A stretch of 64,000 nt of DNA from Nocardioides daphniae (GTDB taxonomy: Bacteria > Actinomycetota > Actinomycetes > Propionibacteriales > Nocardioidaceae), in NCBI RefSeq assembly GCF_004777465.1, contig NZ_CP038462.1, forward strand, positions 3,348,001 through 3,412,000, given 5' to 3'. Numbering within the stretch: the stretch's first letter is position 1; each line of letters starts with the position of its first letter. Made by a program: the position numbers and the translations under genes. Shown here one piece after another: positions 27,629 through 35,459 of this stretch. The notes below the pieces were generated by a model, which saw nothing but the letters and a program-made list of their open reading frames with translations, did no database searches and was not told the origin of the DNA.

Positions 27629-28786
27629 TCATTCCGTGTCCTCCGGGGCCTCTTCGCCGAAGAGCCCGCCCAGCTTGTTGAGGGCGTCGCGCTTGTCGTC
27701 CAGGGACACGTGCGCGTAGACGTTCATCGTCATCTCCAACGCCGAGTGGCCGGCGATCTCCATGACGATGCGGGGCGGCACGCCCAGGGCCAGAAGTACG
27801 GAGACGCATCCGTGGCGGAAGTCGTGCATGCGCACCTTCCGCACCCCAGCTGCCTTGAGCGATGCCTGGACGAACTTGGAGCAGTTGTCCGGATCGATCG
27901 GTGTGCCGATGGGCGTGGTGAAGACGAACCCCGACGAGGGCCAACGCTCCGCCAGGTCCACCCGCTCCTTCTCCTGATGATCCCGGTGGTCGCGAAGCAC
28001 CTCGGCCACGACGTCGGGCAGCGGAAGGGTCCGGCGAGAGCGAGCCGTCTTGGTCGGCATCACTTGGAGCTTGCCGTCCACGCGATGGAGCCCCTGGTTG
28101 ACGGTGAGCGTGCCGGCCTCCAGGTCGACGTCCTCCCAGCGGAGCCCAAGGGCCTCGCTGCGACGAAGACCGAGCAGAGCAATGACGACGAGCAGCGCGT
28201 GGAGTCGGTTGTCACGTGACTGCCGAAAGAGCACCTTCACCTCGTCGACCGTCAGGGGCTGCCGTTCTGCGCGCGGTGCTGACGGTGGGCGTACGAGCTT
28301 CGCCACGTTCTTCTCGATGAGTTCCTCGCGGACTGCGTCCTCGAGGGCTGCCCGCAGCGTGGCGTGGACGTACCTGATCGTCCTTACCCCTCGCCCGGCC
28401 CGTCCCAGCGAATCAAGGTAGAGCCGCACCTCGCGGGCGGTCAGCTTGCCCAGCTGCCGTGTGCCGAGGTCCGGGACCAGGTATTTGTCGATGTGGAAGG
28501 CGTAGTGGCTCAACGTGTTCGGTCGGACCCTGGGGGCCACGATTTGCTCCAACCACTCGCCAAGGAACCGCTCCAGCGTCAGCTGCGTGGAGGGGATGGG
28601 AACCCCGTTGTCCGACTTGGAGCGCAAGTCAGCGAGCTTCGTCTCGGCCTCCTTGCGGGTCTTGCCGTAGACCTGACGACGGACGCGGCGGCCGTCTGAC
28701 TGATTCACGTACAACTCGCCCACCCAGCGCCCGTCCTTGCGCTGGTAGATCGAACCTTCTCCGTTGGAACGCTTGCGGTTAGCCAC
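27629..28786 (-). CDS. int: Site-specific tyrosine integrase
   Basis: Catalyses integration and excision at the tRNA-Arg att site. The GTG at 28786 gives 385 residues (MANRKRSNGEGSIYQRKDGR), with an N-terminal arm-binding domain, a SAM-like core-binding domain around LTLERFLGEWLEQIVAP, and the catalytic domain. The catalytic Arg is in LGLRRSEALGL (about residue 205), HxxR in HDFRHG (about 320), the second His in AGHSALEMTM, and Tyr in NVYAHVS (about 356), so all are present. The start overlaps the xis end by eight bases. An extension to 28936 runs inside xis and is not used. Confidence 0.95.
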   Translation of the reverse strand: MANRKRSNGEGSIYQRKDGRWVGELYVNQSDGRRVRRQVYGKTRKEAETKLADLRSKSDNGVPIPSTQLTLERFLGEWLEQIVAPRVRPNTLSHYAFHIDKYLVPDLGTRQLGKLTAREVRLYLDSLGRAGRGVRTIRYVHATLRAALEDAVREELIEKNVAKLVRPPSAPRAERQPLTVDEVKVLFRQSRDNRLHALLVVIALLGLRRSEALGLRWEDVDLEAGTLTVNQGLHRVDGKLQVMPTKTARSRRTLPLPDVVAEVLRDHRDHQEKERVDLAERWPSSGFVFTTPIGTPIDPDNCSKFVQASLKAAGVRKVRMHDFRHGCVSVLLALGVPPRIVMEIAGHSALEMTMNVYAHVSLDDKRDALNKLGGLFGEEAPEDTE

Positions 28787-29051
28787 TGGTGACCTCCAGC
28801 GCAGCGACGTAGTCGGCCAGGGCACGAGCCGAGATACGGCGCGAGTTTCCGACCTTGACCGACCGGAGCTCACCGACTCGGATGAGATCGAAGATGCGGT
28901 GGCGACCGACGTTGAGGAAGCGAGCTGCCTGCTCACAGGTGAAGAGCAGCGGCGGGATCTCGTCGCTGCTGAGCAGCCAGACGTTGGGCCGCACGGTGAC
29001 CGGCTCCGGGCCGGTGGTCGTCTGCGGCATCTCGAACAGGTGCTGGGTCAT
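28779..29051 (-). CDS. xis: Excisionase, MerR-like helix-turn-helix
   Basis: A 90-residue DNA-binding protein starting at ATG 29051 after AGGAGG. The segment LLFTCEQAARFLNVGRHRIF then DLIRVGELRSVKVGNSRRIS is the excisionase-type winged HTH. It bends att DNA and directs Int to excision. The overlap with int shows that both are made from one message. Confidence 0.9.
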   Translation of the reverse strand: MTQHLFEMPQTTTGPEPVTVRPNVWLLSSDEIPPLLFTCEQAARFLNVGRHRIFDLIRVGELRSVKVGNSRRISARALADYVAALEVTSG

Positions 29052-29074
29052 CGTGAGCCTCCTGGGTTGCGGTA

Positions 29075-29212
29075 CCCCGTCCTCCCGAACGGAGAGGTTC
29101 TGCTTGGTGCGTCGCCCGTCAAGGGCACTTCGTGTCACTACGTGAGTTCGCTTCGCTCCCCCTTGACCGACGCCACCCCAAGCAGGGGGCGCTGGTTATC
29201 GGGAGGACGGGG
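29075..29212. repeat. Four-arm interrupted palindrome at xis/rep junction (candidate replication origin)
   Basis: Four inverted arm pairs nest in order: CCCCGTCCTCCCG at 29075-29087 with 29200-29212 (13 bp); CTGCTTGG at 29100-29107 with 29178-29185; GCGTCG at 29109-29114 with 29168-29173; GTCAAGGG at 29118-29125 with 29160-29167. The right arms lie inside the rep 3' end, so they are maintained within coding sequence. Rolling-circle replicons often have such structures as double- or single-strand origins. Confidence 0.7.
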
Positions 29213-30674
29213 TGGTGCGTTCGTGGGGCCTGCTCGCGCCTTGGCGGCTTCGTAGTCGGTGCGCCACTGGATGCGTTGTGCGATGGCACGAGTCATCACC
29301 TGGCGATAGACGGGAGCTCTGGCTTCGAGCGGATCCCACACTCGCCACTGGAAGCGCTGTTGGCCGTCCTCCCGGACCACGCTCGCGTCGATACGTTCGA
29401 GCTCGGGCACCTCGACGCCAGCAGCCAACAGGGTCTGGCGGACGACCTCTGCCCGGTCGGCCTGATGGATCTTGAGTGTCTTGCCGGTCCACTTGCGCGA
29501 GACCAGGACTCGCCGGCCACCGCATCCCAAGGTGTGTTCGGCGTGGGCCTTGGAGCCGCATGCGCCGGGAGCCATCCCCTCCGCAGCCTCGGAAGGCTGG
29601 ATGCCGAAGCGCAGCCAGTTGCTGCACCGCGGGGAGCAGGGCAGGTGGCGGATCTCTTCGTGGAGTCGGCGAACGTGTGCGCGCTGGCGTCGGGTGAGCT
29701 CTGGCCGCGTTGAGCGAGTCGGTGAAGCTCTTGGCCAGGTACTTCGTCAGGTAGGCCACGCGGCGGTCAGCGTCGCCTTCGGAGGCGATGATCCCTTGCA
29801 TGTCGACCTGAGATCCGAGCCGGAGGGTGTGAGCAGGGCGGGCCTCAGGATCGGCATCGAGCTCGTCCATGGCCTCGTCCCAGGTCGGAAGCGGCACGCC
29901 CGTCGCAGGGTCCACGTAGCCGTGCTCGTCAGTCCAGACGGGCAGCTCGTCGTCGAGGTAGCGAGGCGTGGAGTGGTCCGGCCACCAGACCTGGTGGTAG
30001 GTCGCTCGGCTCACGGCGCGCAGGAGCTCGCGCGGGATGGCACCGCGGATCGCGGCGTGCAGGTGCGGAGCCCCGCGGCGTTGTGCCTCGACGGTGGCGA
30101 AGTACTGGACCTGGTAGCCGGTGGAGCGGCGCAGGTTCTGCCAGACCCGGTCGATCAGCTTGGGGAAGTGCATGGCGTCGAGGGCCGCGCGGCGGTAGTT
30201 GTAGGTCTTCGGGTTGCGGGGTGTCCCGTCCTCGCGTACGGCTCCGTAGCTGGGCAGCGTGAAGGTGACGAACATCGACGGCCGGTAGGTCTTGCCGGTG
30301 CGGCTGATGAACGTGGATCCGACGGTGCGCTTCTCGATGGGCAGGTGCGGCAGGTCGGGCGCGTCCTGACGACGCCGGGTCGAGCGCACGCGGCGGGTGG
30401 GCTTCCGATCCGGCTTCTCTTCGGGGTCCTTGGGCTCAGGTCCGGGCGGTTCTTCCTCGAGGTGCCAGCCTTCTCGGCACTGTTGCATCCGCAGCACCCG
30501 GCGCTTCTGCGCACATGGCGGGCACTTCGAGGCGAGGGTGGCGCCGCACGGGGTGGCGACGACGCGGACGTGTCCGGTGTCGGTGTCGGTGACCTCGTGG
30601 ACGACGGGGCGGATGCAGACCCCGTTGGCTTCGGCCAGCTCACGGATGGCGGTGGTCGGGAGCCTGTTCCACAT
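29138..30674 (-). CDS. rep: Rolling-circle replication initiator (RepSA-like, HUH), frameshifted
   Basis: Nicks and initiates replication of the excised element. The ATG at 30674 overlaps the whiB stop as TGATG. A CxxC pair (CPPCAQKRRVLRMQQC) is a likely zinc site. The HUH motif is PHLHAAIRG at about residue 208, followed by a likely catalytic tyrosine in RVAYLTKYLAKSF at about 325. The C-terminal 190 residues (ELTRRQRAHVRRLHEE, with conserved Cys in SPRCSNWLRFG) are in another frame. The break at about 29,705 behaves as one extra base, not a shortened run. A corrected protein would have 511 residues. Confidence 0.85.
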
Positions 30675-30919
30675 CACGCAGCCCCGTTCGCGTGCGATTC
30701 CTTGGCCTCGACCTCCGGGGTGCGATCACGACCGGCGTAGAAGGCGCTGGTGACGCGGTGATGAGAGGCGAAGTCGGCACAGGCGTCGGCAACGGGACAG
30801 GCGCGACAGACGGCTTCAAGGGCCTGCTGGGCGCCTTCGCTACGGTCCTGGGGTTCCGCGATCCAGGGAAGGTCTGGAAAGCGACGGCACAGGGCGTGAT
30901 CACGCCAGTCGTCGTTCAT
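30674..30919 (-). CDS. WhiB-like iron-sulphur protein
   Basis: An 81-residue protein with the WhiB cysteine pattern C11-x26-C38-x2-C41-x5-C47 (HALC ... CRACPVADAC), a ligand set for a [4Fe-4S] cluster, and DLPWIAEP near the start. The G-V-W-G-G turn that contacts sigma factor is degenerate (SAFYAGRD), so it may not act through sigma-A. AICEs and phages often carry such proteins. It is tightly overlapped with ftsK upstream and rep downstream. Confidence 0.85.
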   Translation of the reverse strand: MNDDWRDHALCRRFPDLPWIAEPQDRSEGAQQALEAVCRACPVADACADFASHHRVTSAFYAGRDRTPEVEAKESHANGAA

Positions 30920-32274
30920 GCCACATCCTCCCTCGATCGGGGGCGTCGACGGGGACCGAGCGAGTCACGCACTGCAGCCACGTCGATCTCGCGTGTTTCG
31001 GGGGCGGCGTACGTCTGGGCGACCTCGCGGATGAGCTCGTCGCTCGCATACCCGGCACGGACGAGGATGGGATGTCCGCCGTCCTCCGGCACGACGTAGC
31101 CAGTGCCTGGGACGTCTCGCCTGATCCGGTGGCAGTGGGCACCCGTCAGGGCAGCGGTCTCGCCCAGGACCATGGTGGTCTCACTGATGTCCTTGAGCCG
31201 AAGACCGACCATCTGGGTGAAGAGGCCCCGCGACGGGATGACTTCCTTGCGGGGATCCTGCAGGCAGGCGAAGACCATGAAGCCGGGCGCCCGGCCTTGC
31301 GAGCACAGAAGGTTGATGGCCGTCTCTGCCCGGCGCTGGAGCTCGCGCTCGTTGTTGTAGGCGGTGAGGGCGGCCAGCTCATCGATCATGACGATGTGCA
31401 ACGGGTTCTCCGTGGTGGCGCAGTGTGAGCGTTGCGTGCCGGCGTACTGCCGAGCTCGTTCCTGCATGTCCGCAACCAGGTCCTCGAGCAGGGCGACTGC
31501 CTCGACCGCGTCGGTGGCGACACTCGTGAAGAGACCGCGGCCCATGAGCACCTCCATTCCGGCCTTGAGGTCGATCCCATGCAGGTGGACCGAGCCGGCA
31601 CGCACCGCAGGAGCGAGTGCCACGGCGAAGGACCAGAAGACCGAACCCTTGCCAGCACCCGAGCTCCCCGCCACGAGCGTGTGAGGTCCCAGTGCAAGGC
31701 GCCAGGGGCGGCCGTCCTCCTGACGGCCGAGAGTTGCGTGCTCGAGCGCCGTCACCTCGTCGGGCACGGTGCTGGGGAAGGTGGCGCGAAGGCTCTCCAC
31801 CACCGTGAAGATCATGCGAACGTCACGCGGCCCGTGGGACTCGAGCCGCAGGCGGGAGGCCTGGACGCCCGAGCGCAGAGGCTCTGACACGGCGGCGAAG
31901 TGCTGCAAGGTCTGTCCGAGCAACGGAGTCACCAGAAGCTCGACGTGAGGACCACGCACACGGCGTCTGCGAACCGTTGGGCAGGCACCCTCCCTGTCGA
32001 GACCGCACGAGGCACAGACATCAGGCCAGGCACGGACCAGGTTGCGTGCCTTCCGTCGGGCCGCGAGAGCGACGGAGAAGCGGGCGTAGGACGCAGGGCG
32101 CCGTCGCGCCCACAGACGAAGTCCGATGGCACCGGCCAACACCAAGGCACCGGTGGTCAGGAGCCATCCGGGAAACCACCAGGCCAGGGCCACCGCGAAA
32201 CAGAGCGCAGCGGGCCGCGCGAGGAAGGCGCGCCCGAACTGGATCCACCATCGGACTTCGTCGTGGACAGTCAC
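30916..32274 (-). CDS. FtsK/SpoIIIE-type DNA translocase (Tra or coupling protein)
   Basis: A 452-residue membrane ATPase. Two N-terminal hydrophobic stretches (AALCFAVALAWWFPGWLLT; GALVLAGAIGLRLW) precede a CxxC-containing insert (CASCGLDREGAC) and one FtsK domain: Walker A AGSSGAGKGS at about residue 200 and Walker B HIVMIDELAAL at about 292. In AICEs this kind of protein moves double-stranded DNA between mycelia; in T4SS elements an FtsK/TcpA-type protein is the coupling ATPase. Both systems' genes are in this element, so either role is possible. It starts at GTG 32274. Confidence 0.88.
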   Translation of the reverse strand: MTVHDEVRWWIQFGRAFLARPAALCFAVALAWWFPGWLLTTGALVLAGAIGLRLWARRRPASYARFSVALAARRKARNLVRAWPDVCASCGLDREGACPTVRRRRVRGPHVELLVTPLLGQTLQHFAAVSEPLRSGVQASRLRLESHGPRDVRMIFTVVESLRATFPSTVPDEVTALEHATLGRQEDGRPWRLALGPHTLVAGSSGAGKGSVFWSFAVALAPAVRAGSVHLHGIDLKAGMEVLMGRGLFTSVATDAVEAVALLEDLVADMQERARQYAGTQRSHCATTENPLHIVMIDELAALTAYNNERELQRRAETAINLLCSQGRAPGFMVFACLQDPRKEVIPSRGLFTQMVGLRLKDISETTMVLGETAALTGAHCHRIRRDVPGTGYVVPEDGGHPILVRAGYASDELIREVAQTYAAPETREIDVAAVRDSLGPRRRPRSREDVA

Positions 32275-32283
32275 CTGAACTCC

Positions 32284-32550
32284 TCAGGCCGCTTCGGGGT
32301 CGCCGTTTTCCATGCGACGCCGGGCAGCGGTCAGAGAGTTCATCGCCTCGATCAGGGTCGACCGGGTGATGAACAGGATGCTGTCGACCTCGTCGCCGGG
32401 CGCGCCGTTGAGGAGCTTGAGCACGTAGTTGACCGTGTCGTACGCGTCGTCGAGCCGGGTGATCAAGCGGTGCAGCTCAGCCCTGGCCTCGTGAGTGTCC
32501 TGGGCCCCGAGGAAACGGCACCACTCGCTGATGCTGGCTGTGGAAGCCAT
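32284..32550 (-). CDS. Conserved AICE protein of unknown function, 88 residues
   Basis: A helical 88-residue protein (MASTASISEWCRFLGAQDTH) with a second half rich in Leu and Arg (TLIEAMNSLTAARRRMENGD). It lies nine bases upstream of the ftsK-like gene and overlaps the gene before it as TGATG. No motif identifies a function. The position between pra and ftsK suggests a transfer or replication accessory. Confidence 0.7.
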   Translation of the reverse strand: MASTASISEWCRFLGAQDTHEARAELHRLITRLDDAYDTVNYVLKLLNGAPGDEVDSILFITRSTLIEAMNSLTAARRRMENGDPEAA

Positions 32551-32873
32551 CAGTCCTCCTCCTTCACGGAGAGCACCACGTAGAGGTCGCCAAGGAAGGC
32601 GGACCAGAAGTGGGGCTCGGGGTTGAACCCGTGCTCGACCTCGTACTCCGAGGCACACGCGGCCTCTCGGAGCGTCTCGAGGTCGGCGACGGTGCTGGCG
32701 ACGATCCGGGCGACGGGGAGGTCGGGGACGCCGTCCTTCTCCCGAGGGGCGGAGATCTGGACGGACGCCACCTCTCCCGCGCTCCCGAAGACATCGCGGA
32801 CGACCCTGGCCCAGTCGAGCAGGTCGCCCAAGGCCCATGCACCCCAGCGCGCGGGGGCGCCGTGGGCGCTCAC
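32550..32873 (-). CDS. Conserved AICE protein of unknown function, 107 residues
   Basis: A 107-residue protein with aromatic motifs (RWGAWALGDLLDWARVVRDV; GFNPEPHFWSAFLGDLYVVL). It has no membrane segment or cysteines. Four-base overlap at each end (GTG/ATG within the neighbour's stop) places it in the pra-ftsK operon. The family is unknown to me. Confidence 0.7.
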   Translation of the reverse strand: MSAHGAPARWGAWALGDLLDWARVVRDVFGSAGEVASVQISAPREKDGVPDLPVARIVASTVADLETLREAACASEYEVEHGFNPEPHFWSAFLGDLYVVLSVKEED

Positions 32874-33289
32874 GCGCTGGCCTTCACCGGCGCGGGCTTG
32901 GCACCCCTGGCGGGCTCCCTGACACCACCAGCTCGCAGGGACCAGGCGAGCTTCGAGAAGTTGCCGTTGTCCTCGATGTAGGGGGTGGCCGTGAGGTTGT
33001 CGAACTCGACCGGAGTGAAGGGCAGGCCGTCGAGGCTGGTCGGCAGGACGGGCTGCACCTTGGCGAGGATCTTGACGCTCATGGTGCGGTTGGCCTTGCG
33101 GGCGTCGGGGTCACCGTCGACGACGTCGACGGACCAGAGCAGGACCCCGGTGTCGGGGTCGGTCGCCTGGACCAGGTTGTCCTTGGTGGAGCGGTCGTAG
33201 TCGCGGACCGGCTGCACCTCGCCGACGGCGTAGGCACCGAACGGGAACACGACCCCGAAGTCGACGGGGATCTTTCGCGGCATCGCCAT
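32870..33289 (-). CDS. Plasmid replication, integration and excision activator (Pra-like)
   Basis: A 139-residue protein starting at ATG 33289 after AGGAGG. Its body (KIPVDFGVVFPFGAYAVGEV, SVDVVDGDPDARKANRTMSV, FTPVEFDNLTATPYI) matches my recollection of the pSAM2-type activator that switches on rep-xis-int expression. It heads the leftward replication/transfer operon, and a divergent regulator gene begins 149 bases away. Confidence 0.75.
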   Translation of the reverse strand: MAMPRKIPVDFGVVFPFGAYAVGEVQPVRDYDRSTKDNLVQATDPDTGVLLWSVDVVDGDPDARKANRTMSVKILAKVQPVLPTSLDGLPFTPVEFDNLTATPYIEDNGNFSKLAWSLRAGGVREPARGAKPAPVKASA

Positions 33290-33337
33290 GGCTGCCTCCT
33301 GTGGTGAGCGAATGGGGCGATGCACTCACCTCACCGC

Positions 33338-33346
33338 TTATCCACA
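33338..33346 (+). promoter_or_regulatory. DnaA box
   Basis: TTATCCACA, the perfect DnaA-box consensus, lies in the intergenic region between pra and the regulator gene. Another copy is at 47538. Confidence 0.5.
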
Positions 33347-33437
33347 GGACGCAGTCACCCTGTTACGGGGACGCTGAGAAAGGTCTACTTTGGAATGGAA
33401 ACGTCCCAACGCCAGTCACTTCTCTCGGGGGGAAGCC

Positions 33438-34199
33438 ATGGGAAACGATCGCCTTCGCCAGCTGATGCAACTCAAAGGCACCAGCACCACTGACCTTGCC
33501 ACGCTCGTCGAGGTGGATCCCAAGACCGTGAGCCGATGGATCGAGACTGGGCGGGTGCCCCATCCTCGACACCGCGCGTCTGTCGCACGGCTCCTGGAGA
33601 GTGAGGAGACCTTCCTGTGGCCCCAACTCATTCAGGACCCGTCGACGCACGTTGCCAGCCGAGCTGAGATCGCGGCGGTGTACCCCAGTCGGGCAGCGGT
33701 GCCGGCCACGCTCTGGCGCCGGCTGCTGGAGTCGGCGACCGAGAACCTCGACATCTTGGTCTACTCAGGGCTCTTCCTGATCGACACCAACCCGGACCTG
33801 CCGCAACTGCTCGAGAAGAAGGCGGCAGCGGGACTCAGGGCTCGGTTGCTCTACGGGGATCCCGACTCCGCCGTGGTCACTAACCGTGGCGCTGAGGAAG
33901 GTATTGGCGAGAACCTCGCTGCCCGGGTACGGATGAGCCTGTCCTACATGAGTGGTCTCCTGGATGCGTCTGGCGTCGAGATCCGCCAGCACCACGCGGT
34001 CCTCTACAACTCGATCTACCGCTTCGACGACGACATGCTCGTGAATACGCATGTCCTGGGGTTCCCGGCCGGCCAGAACCCTGTCCTCCACGTCCAGCGC
34101 GTCGAGGGCGGCAAGCTCTTCGAGCACTACGGAGCGTCCTTCGACCGACTATGGGCGGATGCCTTGGAGTGCTCCACCACGCCCACGTGCTCCGTCTGA
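33438..34199 (+). CDS. HTH regulator with PLD-like C-terminal domain (DUF5919-type)
   Basis: A 253-residue protein starting at ATG 33438 after GGGGGAAG. The N-terminal HTH is LRQLMQLKGTSTTDLATLVE then VDPKTVSRWIETGRVPHPRH (residues 5-45). The rest resembles a phospholipase-D fold, including NLDILVYSGLFLIDTNPDLP and a degenerate HxK-type site (IRQHHAVLYNSIYRFDDDM). AICEs typically pair this kind of regulator with a Nudix gene, as here. It probably represses the divergent pra operon; that is an inference from position. Confidence 0.82.
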   Translation: MGNDRLRQLMQLKGTSTTDLATLVEVDPKTVSRWIETGRVPHPRHRASVARLLESEETFLWPQLIQDPSTHVASRAEIAAVYPSRAAVPATLWRRLLESATENLDILVYSGLFLIDTNPDLPQLLEKKAAAGLRARLLYGDPDSAVVTNRGAEEGIGENLAARVRMSLSYMSGLLDASGVEIRQHHAVLYNSIYRFDDDMLVNTHVLGFPAGQNPVLHVQRVEGGKLFEHYGASFDRLWADALECSTTPTCSV

Positions 34200-34250
34200 C
34201 CTGCCCAAAGGGCAGAGCAGCGTTGATCCACCGGGAACGAGCCTGCCACG

Positions 34251-34731
34251 ATGAGCGCCATGGGACGACGCATCGACTACATCGACGATCTGGACGCACC
34301 TCCCGCCAACAGCGTTGTTCCCTCGGTCGTCGCCATCGTCTGTGACGAGGCCGGTCGCGTCCTCCTCATTCACAAGACGGACAACGACCTCTGGGCCCTG
34401 CCCGGCGGCGGGCATGAGAATCGGGGAGTCCATCGCCGAAGCGGTGGTACGAGAGGTCCGCGAGGAGACGGGGTACGAGGTGGAGGTGACCGGGCTGACC
34501 GGCACCTACACCAACCCGAAGCACGTCATGGCCTACGAGGACGGAGAGGTCCGCCAGCAGTTCTCCATCGCTTTTACCGCCCGTCTCCTAGGCGGTGAGC
34601 CCCGCACGAGTTCGGAGAGCAAGCGCGTCGAATGGTTCCACCCCGAGGACACCCACGACCTGCCTATGCACCCCTCAATGCGAATGCGCTTGGCTCACGC
34701 ACTGAGCGGCGGGCCGGTCTACATCGGTTGA
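34251..34731 (+). CDS. Nudix hydrolase (one-base insertion)
   Basis: A Nudix pyrophosphohydrolase of about 159 residues. The first part (MSAMGRRIDYIDDLDAPPAN to LWALPGGGHE) and the second part (IGESIAEAVVREVREETGYE to GGPVYIG) are in different frames. One A too many at 34419-34420 splits the Nudix box G-x5-E-x7-R-E-x2-E-E; with it removed, the box GGGHEIGESIAEAVVREVREETG is complete. It follows the HTH regulator by 51 bases and overlaps the convergent HD gene by 13 bases. Confidence 0.85.
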
Positions 34732-35261
34732 GAGAGCCGCTTAGCCGCTCGTGCAGCAGTCGCCTGCAGACCCAGTCCTGAGCGGGTGACGGCCCGGTGT
34801 ACCGGATGTTGTTCCTCGTAACGGGTATAAATCTCTGCCAAACGTTCGACAACCGTCACTCGTTCGCCCTCGGGTCCGCGAGTGAGATCCGCGAGTGTAA
34901 GCGCATCCAAATTCCGCTCCTCCGGGGCATCGAAGACCGCAAGTTGACCGGTCAACCCACGCTCTTCTGCTTCCGCCCATGCCCCCGTGTGGTGAGCAAC
35001 CAAGGCGATGACTTCGGCGTCCAGGCCGTGAAGGTCGAGGTACCTAGCCCCGTCGAGCGCGTGCATCCCTGTGCGAATCACGCGGCGGGAGTACCCCACG
35101 TCATGAAGCCAGGCAGCCTTGACCACAACGTCAGATACCAATCCCTTGCGGGACCAAGAGTCGACCAGTTCAGCGACAGCGCGCACGTGCTTCCAACGAG
35201 CCGGCATCTCGTCTAGCGACTCTTCGGCCAACTCACGACACTCTGCGACAGTCCAAGACAC
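34719..35261 (-). CDS. HD-domain phosphohydrolase
   Basis: About 180 residues from GTG 35261. The HD signature is complete: H in RWKHVRAVAELVDSW, HD in AAWLHDVGYS, then HALDGARYL, and LVAHHTGAWAEAEERG. Such HD proteins hydrolyse nucleotides or other phosphates. AICE-borne HD and Nudix genes often sit together, possibly as a nucleotide-based control or defence module. The frame extends to 35447 but lacks a plausible start there. Confidence 0.8.
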   Translation of the reverse strand: MSWTVAECRELAEESLDEMPARWKHVRAVAELVDSWSRKGLVSDVVVKAAWLHDVGYSRRVIRTGMHALDGARYLDLHGLDAEVIALVAHHTGAWAEAEERGLTGQLAVFDAPEERNLDALTLADLTRGPEGERVTVVERLAEIYTRYEEQHPVHRAVTRSGLGLQATAARAAKRLSQPM

Positions 35262-35459
35262 CTCGCCAACGTACTCCGGTGACCGCTGCCTGCCAGACCC
35301 GCTCCACCAGCCCGCAGGTCCCGTGGGGCGCCCTTCGCTCGAGGTCCAGGTCAGGTGATATCTCGGACTGCCTCTCATGCCCCAACCGGCACCGATACCA
35401 TCACTGTTCGTCCGCCCGAACGCCGCGATGGGGGCGGGCCCTGGCAATTTCGGGTGAGG

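Noticed and set aside
27048..27681. Open frames running through tRNA-Arg and into the element
   Set aside because: They have no ribosome sites, cross a tRNA and an att site, and encode low-complexity protein.
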